DNA of 64,000 nt from Phoronis australis (Eukaryota; Phoronida; Phoronidae): assembly GCA_002633005.1 (NCBI GenBank), contig NMRA01000097.1, forward strand, positions 384,686 to 448,685. The letters are read 5' to 3'. The position numbers and the translations under genes were made by a program. A model generated the notes under the pieces. That model saw only the letters and a list, made by a program, of their open reading frames with translations, searched no databases and had not been told where the DNA came from. This document shows positions 22,608-33,989 of the stretch, in pieces (positions within the stretch are counted from its first letter, which is position 1; each line of letters opens with the position of its first letter).

Positions 22608-22957
22608 TAGCTAAGAAACGGAATGAGGTTCACGAAAATAGGTCACGCTCTGAAGCAAAATGGCAACAACCAGCGAGCCGCTGTGTTACTTGCAACAGAG
22701 ATATACTCAGTTACCTGAAATGTGTCAACGTACTAGATCACTTGAAAGAATGGGGGTTGAATGACAATCTGCCACGAAAACGAGTGCGAGAGACAAAAGA
22801 ACTGGCCTGTCTGTTTGAACAAAAGATCGTATGTCAAAAGCAACCTATGTGGCAGTATCCAGGTTGTAAGGTGTACCTTTGGAGCCTCAGGAATGCAAAG
22901 GATGTTCACCACTCAATCCCGGGATTACGTCAACTGAATAACTTCTCATTTGAAGGT
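22608..22957 (+). CDS. Unrecognised open exon, first of a candidate spliced pair
   Basis: From a possible acceptor (TTGACATTTAG) the plus-strand frame stays open for about 116 codons. It includes WQQPASRCVTCNRDILSYLK, DHLKEWGLNDNLPRKRVRET and a QPMWQYPGC motif, and ends SFEG at a GTGAGC donor in phase 1. A phase-1 acceptor 237 bp on opens the next exon. I do not recognise the protein. The frame has no usable start in this exon, so if real it is a partial gene or a transposon remnant. It lies on the strand opposite to the CTHRC/FN2 exons, possibly inside their intron. Confidence 0.35.
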
Positions 22958-23193
22958 GAGCTACGTAAACAATTGAAAGTAAGGCCGGTATGCAATTACA
23001 GAGACTCATTTTTCTCAGAAATCTCACTCTGATACCATACCATCTCAGAACCAGTTTCTGATATGTACATGTACGTGGCCTAAAGCAGAAGTTAAATATG
23101 TCATAGTATGGAATATTCTTTCATCGATGTAGATTGATTTTTAAAAAGGACTCGCATTCTAATTCTTACAAGTTAATCACTTATTTCAACAGG

Positions 23194-23338
23194 GAATGTG
23201 GTTGCTCGGAAAGCATATTGGTTCGGAGATGGGATGGTTTTGGAGAATCCTGCTTCTGATTGCAAACCAGTGGAACTAGTGGTTGAGGAATGTCATGCTG
23301 CAACCTCATTGAGACCTTTCACTTGTTCCAGTATTTGA
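23194..23338 (+). CDS. Unrecognised open exon, second of a candidate spliced pair
   Basis: The acceptor TTATTTCAACAG precedes GG AAT GTG in phase 1, matching the phase-1 donor of the exon at 22608-22957. The joined frame reads NVVARKAYWFGDGMVLENPA, then a Cys-containing segment with VELVVEECHAATSLRP, and ends at a stop. The conserved look of the splice sites and the unbroken frame suggest a real or recently dead gene piece. The family is not recognised. Confidence 0.35.
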
Positions 23339-23339
23339 A

Positions 23340-24330
23340 AGACAAAGGTATTCATGTGTCTAAAAGATGACTGTAACAGCAGTTCTGAGCACCAGCCGCA
23401 ACAATTTTAATGCACATGTAATTCAGATTTCGAGCCTTGAAAATCTAAAAGATCTTGTTGACATCGTTTTTTGTTACTCATAAATCTTTAGAACTTTGTT
23501 GGTTTGTTAATGGGAGTGTGACAGTAATGGCGAACAGGACGACCGATATCAGCAAAGTGGGTGGCTTCAATCGAAGCATGCAGGACACACAGGTCGCTGT
23601 GCAGAAATGTTTTAATAGATATGCAGTTGGCCCGCAGGTTAACCACTGTACACCTTTTATATTTAAGTGTTAAAACTTTGTTAAAATCAACAATAGTGCC
23701 ATGAAAGCAAAGGAAATTGTAGCACCTCCTTGGGCGCGACAAGTTTAAAGCCCATCTCTGGTGTCACGAAATTTTGCCGTCATTTCGGTTTTCACTTTAG
23801 CATCACAGTACATCAATGTCTAATAAAAACTAAAAACTTGTTAATTTAATCAACGTAGATGCCAAATTTTGCAATCAAGTGGATTTTTGACTGATTTCGC
23901 TTTAAATGAACATCAAAGTGAGGGCGCCCCCACTATTATTTGTAATTATAAGAGGGGAGCTCGTCTCCACTCCATGTGTCCAGATTCCAGAGTCCACATT
24001 TCACATTGAACGGCTACCTTCATTTGGGGTGCTGTGATGTAACCGGGGGGGCGCTGCTAATTTTAAACCCATGTCAGCATGTCAGTTATGATGTGGACAC
24101 TACTTACGATGTGGACGCTACTCATGATCTGTTGAACGTTTTCGTGGAACGAGAGAGCGACACCTTCATTAAACATCGTATTCTATTGTTACTAAATGAC
24201 TTTGAGTGGATTGTCTTAGTGTTCAGATTTGAATTGCATAAAACGTCTAGCTAAAACAAGTAATTCAGTGTATTGTACACTAAAGCAAAACGTACTTTGA
24301 CCACCAACGCTGTTCTTGAACTTTTCTTAC
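23340..24330. other. Intron or spacer, nothing recognised
   Basis: No exon of the local families was seen. A small direct repeat ('gatgtggac' twice with 'tacgat') lies at 24090-24130. Confidence 0.45.
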
Positions 24331-24498
24331 CTGGGCAATGTCCCCATATTTGGTCGATGTCGTAATTAGGGGTGGTCGCACACCATGATTGATTGGGATC
24401 TCTCTCAATGCACGCACTGTACGACAGGCCCTTGTAAACGAACGGGAACGTGCACGGTGAACCACCGGCATTGCCGCCATAAGTTGGCAGGTCGGTAT
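24331..24498 (-). CDS. Fibronectin type II (FN2) domain exon
   Basis: The acceptor ATTTTCCACAG and donor CCAG|GTAAGA bound a 168 nt exon that is phase 1 at both ends, as FN2 exons usually are. It encodes TDLPTYGGNAGGSPCTFPFV, then YKGLSYSACIERDPNQSWC and a segment ending IWGHCPG. All four FN2 cysteines and the aromatic residues (PF-x-Y, WC, W-x-x-C) are present. FN2 modules bind collagen or gelatin in matrix proteins. The phase allows splicing from the CTHRC-like exon at 32776-32931 (phase-1 end) and into a phase-1 CTHRC N-half exon. A possible 36 nt phase 1-to-1 microexon lies just upstream at 24739-24774. Confidence 0.85.
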
Positions 24499-25079
24499 CT
24501 GTGGAAAATATCTCAATACGTTTCATGGAATACCTTAAGTGCACGTCCACGAGTAGAACAGACAAAAATTATCAGAGCTATGTCATAGATTTTCTTCAAA
24601 GTTGTGTGATGATAGTCGTTAACCCTCCAACTCTCGTATCCAGTGTGGGCCACCTTGTGTTTGCTATGGGAACAATTTGCTTTTCTGCCAAATCCAAGCC
24701 CAGTTGCAGCTACAATTTGGGAAAGTTTGGGAACTTACCTTGAAAGCAAGAGGGCAAGGTTGGCCTTAGCCCAACTAAAAACACAACAAGTATTGACAAT
24801 TACACTTCTTCATATTGTGTCGGGCTCTCGACGTGCGAAGCTGCGAAATTGGAGCTCGACCACGTTTATGCTTGCATGCCGCAGGCATACATGGGCGATA
24901 GTATATCCCCATAAGAGTTGCTCATTTCGAAATACAGCAAATAATATCAAATAAAAAATGCATATGTGTACATAGAGTAATAATTAACACACACATGTAC
25001 CATGACTCTGGATACGATTAAGTCTACAAATAACTTGAACATATCCATGAAACTTTGCGGTTCGCTCGAAATTCTCTCA

Positions 25080-25440
25080 CCCGGTGCTATCTTTAGGAAG
25101 TTACGTGAAATCACGCCTGTTGACGAATAAAAAGACCAAGGGACACATATCTCACAAATTTCACTTGATATCTTTCCATGCTACTTTGCAAATGTCACGC
25201 GCCTTGTCACGAGCTCTGATCAATCTTGCGCTAGCCTTTGCCTCATTCTCACCTGCCTCAGTTGATACCCTTAGTGGTTATTGCGTGCGAGTGAAGGAAT
25301 TAACAGTAACCAAAGTCACCTGTATTATTGTAGCTATGCTTCATCGAAGAAATGTTTACAAGCAGAAAGGATCACTTGAAAAAGTAAGTGATATTTTTAA
25401 GTGTAGAATGTATTTTTGACGAGGTGAAAACTTAATCAGT
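25080..25440 (-). repeat. Inverted fragment of the CTHRC-module intron repeat
   Basis: The reverse complement aligns with about 5200-5540, including the 'agttacgtgRaatYcacg' end, the 'cgcgctagcc..tgcct' block and the 'gttaaYYYttt' block. It is not part of a full module here, so this portion of the intron is itself a dispersed element or was moved separately. Confidence 0.6.
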
Positions 25441-26379
25441 GAGCTGAGCGAATTTCGCCTACCGCTCGTTTAAAATACACAGCACGAAATTACTTCAGAA
25501 CACGATGGAACGTATTGTAGTGTGAATTTGAATTACATCTGCCTTGTAGCAGCAATGCTTGTTTGGCATTTTTCACACTAAAAGTTTAAAACTCGAAGTA
25601 AACTGAACAGAGTCCACTCTGCTACAGTATCGGCAAATGGCTAATCCACAAGCTTTTGCCCTACTTCCAGTGACGTCATAGTTAAGTCTCACATAATCTC
25701 GCGTTATTGTTATTAACTCCCAAAAGGATTATTGCCGATTATGGAAACTTAACGACGCACTGTTCAAAAACTTTGATTAGGGAGTATTTTGGCTATGACT
25801 GTATTCTTGTGAAGCTAAATAATAACGTTATGTTTGCTAATATTTTCACAATTGTTTTAGATTTCCATGGCGGTGTTCTTGGAAGACCATACGCATCAAA
25901 ACAGTCGCACCACCTCAGTGATCGTATTGGCCTGTTTACACCCACATTGGTAGAGCTTCATACGTTCCATTACTTAATTCAAAAACAATGCTTCCGTTTG
26001 AAACAAGTAGAAACCCACAAATTCATGTAGCCATTTGTTCAAGCCAATTAAGGTAAAGCTTATTTAATCTGCTGTAAGTTTCAAAAGGTACATGTAGACG
26101 CAAAAGTATGCTTATGAGATTAATTAAATTTAATTTCTAACCGTTGCTGTGCATATTGAATTCCAATGTAATATTAGTAACCCGTGCCAAATAAAGTCGT
26201 GTGGATTCTGCAAGCCACGTACTGTTTAACGTGCAAGACAAATGCGATAGGCATTAGCGCGTCGCAGTGTTATCGCCTAGGGAATTGTTTTCTTGTGTTG
26301 GATGCAGCATAACAAGACTCACGACATCATGTCTTGGGCTAACATGAGCCGGTTACCGATAAAGGGTAACCATGGTAAT

Positions 26380-27180
26380 TAGGATTGTCCTGAAATCCCG
26401 TCGACCCCATCAACCCTCGACACATGACCCCTCGATACACAACCCTCACGACCTTCGACCCACGACCCAGAACCCCGTCGACCCGGTCTACACAAGATCG
26501 ATTCGATCTGAACATAGAACAAGAGCTGACATGTAGGACCAATCAGTTGGGCCGTTAACTCGGCTGGACTTTCCCTGTTTTTTGAAGCAGTCGATTCGGC
26601 AAGTTTGAAATAAAAAAACCGATGTCGTTTCCGGCAGAGCGTAATCGTGTCGCCTGCTCTTCAGCGAATTGCAGAGTGCGTGGAACGACAAAACTGTAAT
26701 TTCACCTGTAAATGCAGTTTGAAAAAAGCAAACTGTTACTAAACAGTATTTCAACGTTATATGGAGTATATTGTAAAAGAGTATTAAATATAAAGCAAGT
26801 AAAAATATAGAGTTATTTACATTCACGTTAACGGACACTCTCCCTAAATTTATTAATACTGTGCCGTCGATAGCCTCCTGTGGAACTATTTCCTCGACAA
26901 CGATAGCGCGCTCACAATGCGCTAATTAAGACCACCGGCGTTTTCAGGCCACTTTTTCTTTTCAATCACCAGACTTCAGTCAGGGCCGACTCGCTTGGAG
27001 GTATCTCTGATGGGAAAGTCGCCCAGCAACGTCATAAGATCATGAAATATGTAAATCGCACATAATATACCTCTAGTGCCATAAGTCGTGGGTGGAGGGG
27101 GTCGTGGGTCGAGGGGGTGGAGGGGGTCGGGGGTCGAGAGGGTGGANTGGAGGGGTGTGAGAGTCGATTGGGTTGCATTG
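26380..27180. mobile_element. Inverted-repeat element with CGACCC-type ends (copy 2)
   Basis: C-rich units (CGACCCCATC, CCTCGACACATGACCCC, CGACCCACGACCC) at 26398-26490 face G-rich units (GTCGTGGGTGGAGGGGGTCG) at 27085-27165. The interior shares blocks with 3790-4480. The flanks are unrelated to the CTHRC module, so this is an independent insertion. A single N sits in the right end at 27147. Confidence 0.6.
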
Positions 27181-27735
27181 CAATTCTTATCTTTAATAAC
27201 AGAACGAACAACAATTGAATAATGAATAGGCTTTTCTAGCAATGTCTACGAGGTTTGACTTAGTTTCTCGTGGGAATGCGACATTTCAAGAATGTGCTAC
27301 TGGTAGAAATATGGAAAGCGCTGCTCATTATATAAAATTCTACATTGCCTCATCAGAGTAACCACGTACATGTAAACAAGTTGATAAAATAATGGGAATT
27401 GAAATTGCCAAAAGTTCCAATACCTGATCATATCCATTAAGTTTAGACTGCCGTACACCTTCAAATTAAAGTTACAAACTATGATATCTGGTCCAACTTT
27501 TAAACACATTGTATATAAGTTTCGCTATTCTTGTATGATTGAATTGCAGGCTACCACGTACATATTTTGTACTCGAGTCGTATACAAAAAATTGTTTTGA
27601 ATGCCTCAGTAGTGAACCCATGGTTAAAACTCCATTCAAAACAACTATGTAAGGAGTGGACTGACACAGTTCTTAGCATTATTATTTTGATCAGTTGTGT
27701 TGCTTGTGTTATTGATTGCCATCACTACTGCTGTC

Positions 27736-28246
27736 AGTACATTGGTGATGTAATTTGATTAGCAAAGAATAGAGTGGGATATTCTAGAAGAATCTAGCTT
27801 GTAGGGGATTGATGTAATCTTCACCATTCCAGAGTCTTCTATATGTTTGTAGAGCGATTGGGTGGATTACGGAAAGTTCTAGAATGTGCTTAATTTAGTG
27901 AAAACGTGCTAGCATATTGCATCAGAATATAAATACCCAACCACGGGTTTGTGATAGTTAGCCAAGTCTTGAATCTCAGTGAGTTACAAGAGAGTTACAG
28001 TTGCGTTGCATTAAAGAGAATCAGCAGCTACAGCGGTAGTCAATAGAGAGCCAGCTAAAGAGACAGCAAGTTATTGAATTAACGAGTCTAGCAATTGCTG
28101 GAAGTTACTCAGATGTTCATCACAACCAAAGATCAAATATTACATCCGAAATTTTGTTTGAGTAGGTTTATGAGCGTTCGGTCGACATTAATAAAATGAT
28201 AAATCGAACAAATCTTAAAGTCCTATCGTTGCACTGAACGCTGTTA
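27736..28246 (+). mobile_element. Possible solo LTR
   Basis: About 0.5 kb starts near TGATGTAATTTG and ends near CTGTTACA (TG...CA). It has a TATA-like 'atataaatacc' around 27928 and 'aataaaatgataaat' before the end. It looks like an LTR with promoter and polyadenylation signals. No target-site duplication could be confirmed and no internal retrotransposon genes adjoin it. Confidence 0.35.
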
Positions 28247-28249
28247 CAC

Positions 28250-29345
28250 CGTAGCACCGGTCGATAACCACATGCGCCCACCCACGCATGGTAAAAAACC
28301 TGGAAACTGGAGAACTAAGCCATTGCATTGCAGGATTGGAATAAACATACGAGAGCAAATTAGTTAAATTCTGTGTCCAAGTTCGAAGACTAGGCTCTGT
28401 TTGACGTCAGTCAATTCAACTAAGTTTTACCGATTAAGGTAATGTAAACTGTACGATTAATGTCCAGAAAGTTTGTTTGGCGTATACTGGAGCGTTTTAC
28501 CCGTCCCTTGTTAAATGAGGATGTCTATATCGCAAAACATGGCTTTAACTATCGGACATTGTAGCCACAAAATACGGTATATTTGTTTACGAAGATAAGC
28601 GAGTAGACGAAGTTAAAGAAGATTAAATGGCTTTTGGTGAAGGACAAATATATGTATGGGGTAGCATTGAATTAAAGGAAAGTGGATATCTTTATTGTAA
28701 TTAAATGTCATTTTTTTAATGTTCACCACCTTCTGTATAACCAGGTTAGGGTTACATTTTCTGATTTTTTTAACACAACAGAGTGTCTAGGATTTACCCT
28801 TACTATGATTTTCATCAACAATGAAACTCTGGCTTTAAATTCATAGATTGATAAGTTGAAAATCGTAATACGTAACTCTAGCAATGAGTGTATTACAATA
28901 GGAGGTTCCACTCCGACATGACATTCGCCGCAATGGCTATCGGTCGAAAAACTAGCGCCCCAAGCGGCGAATGAACAAAACTTAACGCAATATTGGAGAG
29001 TGCTACTAGTCACGTGACACGGCTAATTGTCGTGTAAACAAACGGGTTAAATTGTCCTTTTCAAAGCGCGATATCTAACAAATAAAGAGGTCGAAGAGTG
29101 TGATTTGTTCCAGAAACCTACAAAAACATGTGATGTAGCACTTACATGAGTTAATCAGTCGATAGCGAAAATACCAAACTATTAGATGATCGCAACCCGT
29201 GGCAGATTCTCAATCCACTGCCAGCGTTTTCTTTTTCGTTTTTTCAAGAGATACCACTACGATCGCAAAAAAATATCATTTAATTCGTTTCGTTCGATGC
29301 AAGACCCAGAAGACGTGCTGCTCACTTGGGAATTATACTCTCAGT
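28250..29345. other. Non-coding stretch, nothing recognised
   Basis: AT-rich spacer without supported exons, RNA genes or clear repeats. Confidence 0.45.
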
Positions 29346-29516
29346 GTGCCCTAATAAGCCTTTTCACTGAACAATGACCCCGGGAAACTTTGTAAAATTG
29401 AAATATGACCCGGATTGCTTTTATTGGGGTCCAAATTTAATGCGAACTACTGTGAAAAATGACCTCATTGCTGTCATCTAAATAAATGACAGGTTTTTAA
29501 AGTTCATTAGGGCGTT
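29346..29516. mobile_element. Small inverted-repeat element
   Basis: GCCCTAATAAGC at the left and the reverse complement GCCCTAATGAAC at the right bracket about 165 bp. The interior (29371-29470) recurs inverted at 30395-30485 (blocks 'tggggtcYaaatttaatgYga' and 'tgaaaaatgacc'). The ends resemble those of the element at 13652-14163. Confidence 0.5.
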
Positions 29517-30394
29517 CTTCCGTTCCATACAGCGGTTGTGAGCGTGTGATAACATCTAGCTCCTTTGTTAAATGCTGAGCAATGTCATTTGTCTGGTAGG
29601 ACAACTTGCAGAGAAGTTATCTACCAGGCTTATAACCGATCACTTGTAAACACAGTCAAACCCAGTACGTTGGTACGTTCGGACAGAATAGTCTTAACTT
29701 CGATTGTAGTTGAGCGATTTTGGTGATTAAAAAACTATAGGCTTAACCAGTATTTGATGGGCATTTCAGAAATGTCATTGGTTTATACATGTATTCAAAC
29801 ACATAACTGATCTTATTTTTAACAGCATAGCCCAGTGAGGATATAAAATACGATCTTATCGGCGATCAGAGCAATTATCGAGCAAAAGAGAGCTGACCCT
29901 CCAACCTTAATAGCCAGAGTGGACTTAATTAGTCGTCAGTGTAAGATATTGGCTACAACGGTCATCCGCCCAACTTGTTGTGATATACAACTTAACAAGT
30001 TAGACTTAACGGGAGAACGTCGCAATGTAAAAAGGAAAGAACACAGACTGAGTACCTTATCTGTGCATCTCTCGGGATTACCAAAGTACAAATATTAATC
30101 TCTCACGCACGGCATTTCTCTCTCACGGATATGAAGTCGCCCCGATCAAGCACCAGGCACTTGTTGGCGTTTTGTAGTATCCCCACACCGTGTAATTGTG
30201 TGCTCACAAAGAGATCAGCCCGCTCCCACGCATTGTTTTGGTTCCTATCCATCCCCGCCCTTAATCTGATATACGTACTACGCGACTCTGAGCCGAACAA
30301 TTTAGTATAATTCCCTCCCTCACGCACGCTGTCTGCTTATCCCAACCCCCTGTTGCGGGAGAACCGTTGAATACTGACGGGATATTTTTCACGG

Positions 30395-30485
30395 ACGTGG
30401 GGTCATTTTTCATGGGCTAGAAATTCTTCACATTAAATTTAGACCCCATGGAAAAACTAACCGGGGTCATCTTTCACGGGACATA
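30395..30485. repeat. Inverted partial copy of 29371-29470
   Basis: Reads as the reverse complement of the interior of the small element 1 kb to the left. The two could also be the ends of one 1.1 kb element with long inverted repeats. The DNA between them (29520-30390) has no recognised gene. Confidence 0.5.
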
Positions 30486-31330
30486 ATTAATGCTACATCG
30501 GCTCGGTTGTGTATATTTCCGTTCGGTTTGGAGTGGGAAATTGGGTATTTTGGGTAAAGGTTGGATGAGCAATTCAGTCGCACAGGTTTGATATTTTGGT
30601 TACTAAGTATGCACATTACTTTTTTGCGCAAGTTTCTTCACAAAACAGAGAGCTCGTAAGTAAGCAGTGCAAGTATACATGATTTCCAATATCAACAATA
30701 TACAGATTTTGCAGGAATTTGTTTGTTTTGATACAACAGAATACATACTGAGAAAGAGTTTTTAAAGCAGTATCTATTTCAAAATAGAATATACTATTCA
30801 CTAAGATGTACTGATTTCGATGGCTAGCGAGTAAGTTCTGGATGTTATTTTTCAGTACAAGTAAAAATACATATGATTGTAATTAATACAAAATATTTAC
30901 TTAAATACATTGTATAAGTAGCATGCACCATCATCATTGGATTACAGCATATGCTGATCAATAATTATCATTTTAGTTGACCTTACATGGACTAAATCAC
31001 CACGAATGGTATGGAAAATAACGCTTATGGTCACTCCGCTTAAACTATGGTGACGGAACATAAAATCCTAGTTGCAGCACCAATAAACTCCATGGCCGGA
31101 CCAAAAAACCCATGACTCAATGGAGGGACCAAAAAACTTAATTCTCTGGCTTCCGACATAAGACTATGAGCCCCCGCATTTCCTGACTGTTGCCGTAGTG
31201 TTTTCCGCCATTTCTGTCCTGTGTAGCATTCTCCAACATGGCGTCGCATTGACAAGGCGAGCTGCATGTATCTGAGTGGCGTGCGCCCTGTCTATGTGAT
31301 TTCTATGATGTAAACACTTATAAATTCATA

Positions 31331-31785
31331 CTTTAAAGGAGAGTTCCACCTAATATCCTTAGACCTTTTATCGACGTAACTGGTCTATGTCCACATCACA
31401 TGTAATACGGTTGATCTTACCTCGCCGAGATGTTTTGCGTTAAGCTGTAGCAAAGGTGAGAAGCGACGCAGGGACGTCACTGGTTCTACTACAGAGTGAG
31501 TGCCGCTATTGTATGCTGTATCTTTCCCGCATATGTGAACTATAAAGCAGGGTGGAAAGCGCCTATACAGTTTTTCAATTTTCTAGAGAGCCCGTAATGC
31601 TTTGGAAGTGGCTACCGGCATTGAAGATTGAAAAGTGCGCCTCTGACGTCATTGGTTAGTTTCATTGCCTCCGTCTGCCGTCAGATATCAGGTAAAAGAA
31701 CTGTTCTAGTCGTCACCGAATAGAACTACTCGATCTAAATAGATACAAAATAGGTTGATTTTTGGATGGCACTCTCATTTAAAGG
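31331..31785. mobile_element. MITE-like element, short form
   Basis: The left end CTTTAAAGGAGAGTTCCACC and the reverse complement of the right end CTTTAAATGAGAGTGCCATC form a terminal inverted repeat of about 23 bp around 455 bp. Both flanks of the interior match the long form at 36499-38078 in opposite orientation. Confidence 0.65.
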
Positions 31786-32775
31786 CGTCTGACCTGGAAT
31801 AATTTTTTGTGTGGTTGAATGGATAAAATATGTCACTTTGTAATCAAAAAGGAACTAAAATGGATTTCTTGCAAGCAGCTGTTCGTGTTTATTCATTTAG
31901 TTTGTACAGCGCAGATAATATTGACTAGTCCAAGGATAGACTGCTTAGTTAGAGAATACCCCACAAAATTTTTATCGACAGTCTTGTTTTTCAAGTTACA
32001 TGATGCTCTGGACAGAGAATTATTAGCAGTTTTGAGTTATTGAATACCCGTTTTTGCATAAGGTTGCGGGTCGAACAAAGCCGGGGGAACGTTGACCTTG
32101 TCAAACAGTTCGCTGGAAGTGGTTTTCAGTAGCAAACAAGAGCAATCGATTCATTTCGCTGAATGGCCGTTCACATTCAGTTGTACTAAGGGGGAGAGTC
32201 TCAATGCAGAGGTCCAGTTATTGCAGAGCACTCGGTAGGTTTACTCCGTCTCCTCCAGTTCTACGAACTCACACATTTCTATGATTCATTTTTGGCAACC
32301 ATCCCAAACCAAAAGCAAATACGCGTGGCTTCGTGTTAGCCATTTCGGCCACGTTTTGGGTCTGAGATGCCCAGTGTTCAACAAAATGACATCTCATCAT
32401 TATCACGTCAGCGACGCACCAAATTCACAACAGCACTTTGTATAAATTATACCGGGCTTATGATCACGCGTGCCTGAATATTCGGACAACAATGCTGTCG
32501 TGAGCGTGGCAGTGCATTCACAAACCATGATGGATTTAAAATCATCAAGACCGGGTTCAGTATCATGTTAAACAATTTAGACAGAGGAGAAGCAAGTTAC
32601 TGTGTTTTTTATCAATTGTGATTTCCATTGGTCTTCAGGAAGCATTGACAATTTACAACGGGTTACATTTAGAGAAATTACAGTGCAAAGCAATATACTT
32701 CGGCATGACTTTGCTCTACTTCCTACGAGGACAGCTGTACTGCGTTACGTTGCACTATGAACAACTCCCACTTAC

Positions 32776-32931
32776 CAAAAGATCGTCTCAGATCATTTTC
32801 TTCTACAGTCATGGACACACCGTTACCATTCCAGCCCGTCTGGGCGAGCCCTAGAGTAATTCCTGTGCATTTTCCCACATGGAATTTTACTATGATGTCG
32901 CCAGATATTGGTAAATCACAGATGCCACCAA
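32776..32931 (-). CDS. CTHRC1-like domain, last-type exon with strong phase-1 donor
   Basis: The acceptor CTCACTTTTAG precedes TTGGTGGCATCTGTG in phase 1. The exon encodes (V)GGICDLPISGDIIVKFHV, then GKC, a TGWNGNGVSMTVEEND block and LRRSF, and ends at G|GTAAGT in phase 1 (156 nt). It keeps the TGW and acidic VEE end of the CTHRC1 domain. The perfect donor means the protein continues beyond this domain. The next phase-1 exon found downstream is the FN2 exon. Without splicing, a stop follows about 20 codons on. It pairs with the middle exon 35686-35884. Confidence 0.78.
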
Positions 32932-33646
32932 CTAAAAGTGAGAATAAAAGATAGGTAGGTAAGTAAATACACAAGGATGAATGGGCACTTTTGTCTTACC
33001 AACCACACTTCTGATGTAAGGTAAGACTGGACATTGTTTTATCACATCTGCAAATGTTGATGGATTCCAAAAGACAAGTAGGGTTGTTGTTTGTGATGTA
33101 GAAATCGCAAAAAAATCATTTCTAGAAAAAAATATTCGGTTGACATTACAACGCCAAAAATTGCGTAACATTAGTGCGTGCACGAGAAATTTTATAACCT
33201 GTTAACATTTTTCTGATCTGTTTTCTTTGAATTATTATAAAAGTGAGGACCTACAAAACTACATAATTTATTTACAGTAATTTTTTAAACGGTATTCAAA
33301 GTTGAAAAAAGTAATAGAGAAATACCAATATTTCAGAAATCATATTTTTAAAGTTGAGATTTTGAAAAAAATACTTCAATACTTTTGTAGACATACATGT
33401 AAAGATAGTTCATGCCAAATGTCATGAGTATAGCTCAAACAGTTTTTTTATTTAGAACATTTCTTAGCGCAAAAATTCGCAATTTGAGAAACGCAAGAAA
33501 GAAAGTTGGCAACGCATTTATCGTTGCCGTGTCCTGTTATACATTATATAAAACACAGTTTTCCTGTAATCTTTAGCAGAATTTAGCTAATGTTCGTCGT
33601 AGAACCGTAGGTTTTTAGTTTCTGGGCTTCCTGCTCTGTCAATTTG

Positions 33647-33886
33647 CTATTTTTGGTACCCAACCTGGCTAGACGATCTCTGCTGTCTCCATGTACTTGC
33701 TAGAACTAGTGATTTTTTCACTAAAATTTCGAGATGACTCTCAATCCACTCAACACTGTTGTAGCAGTAACTTTCTGGCAAAACACACGATGGCAATACT
33801 TCATAATCCAAGACAAGTCCCATTGCATTTCCAACACCGTAGCGACACAAGAAACCGAGTTTGTGCCAAGTGCAAGCAAACGACAC
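33647..33886 (-). pseudogene. Mutator-like transposase domain fragment
   Basis: The minus-strand frame reads MSFACTWHKLGFLCRYGVGN then AMGLVLDYEVLPS. This follows the SFDGTW-x-KRG...YGVG...TG-LVLDYEVLS block of Mutator-type transposase domains that are common in cnidarian and other invertebrate genomes. The Asp-Gly of the DGTW motif is replaced (ACTW), and only about 80 codons remain, so this is a dead fragment. Confidence 0.5.
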
Positions 33887-33952
33887 CCGTATGACAGTTT
33901 TTTAGAAATGCAGGAACTCGGTGTTATGAGCCAAGTGTCGTTACTGCAGACT

Positions 33953-33987
33953 GCCATGTTATGTTATGTTATGTTATGTTATGTTAT
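33953..33987. repeat. Pentanucleotide repeat (ATGTT)7
   Basis: Tandem ATGTT units, perfect over about 35 bp. Confidence 0.95.
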
Positions 33988-33989
33988 GG

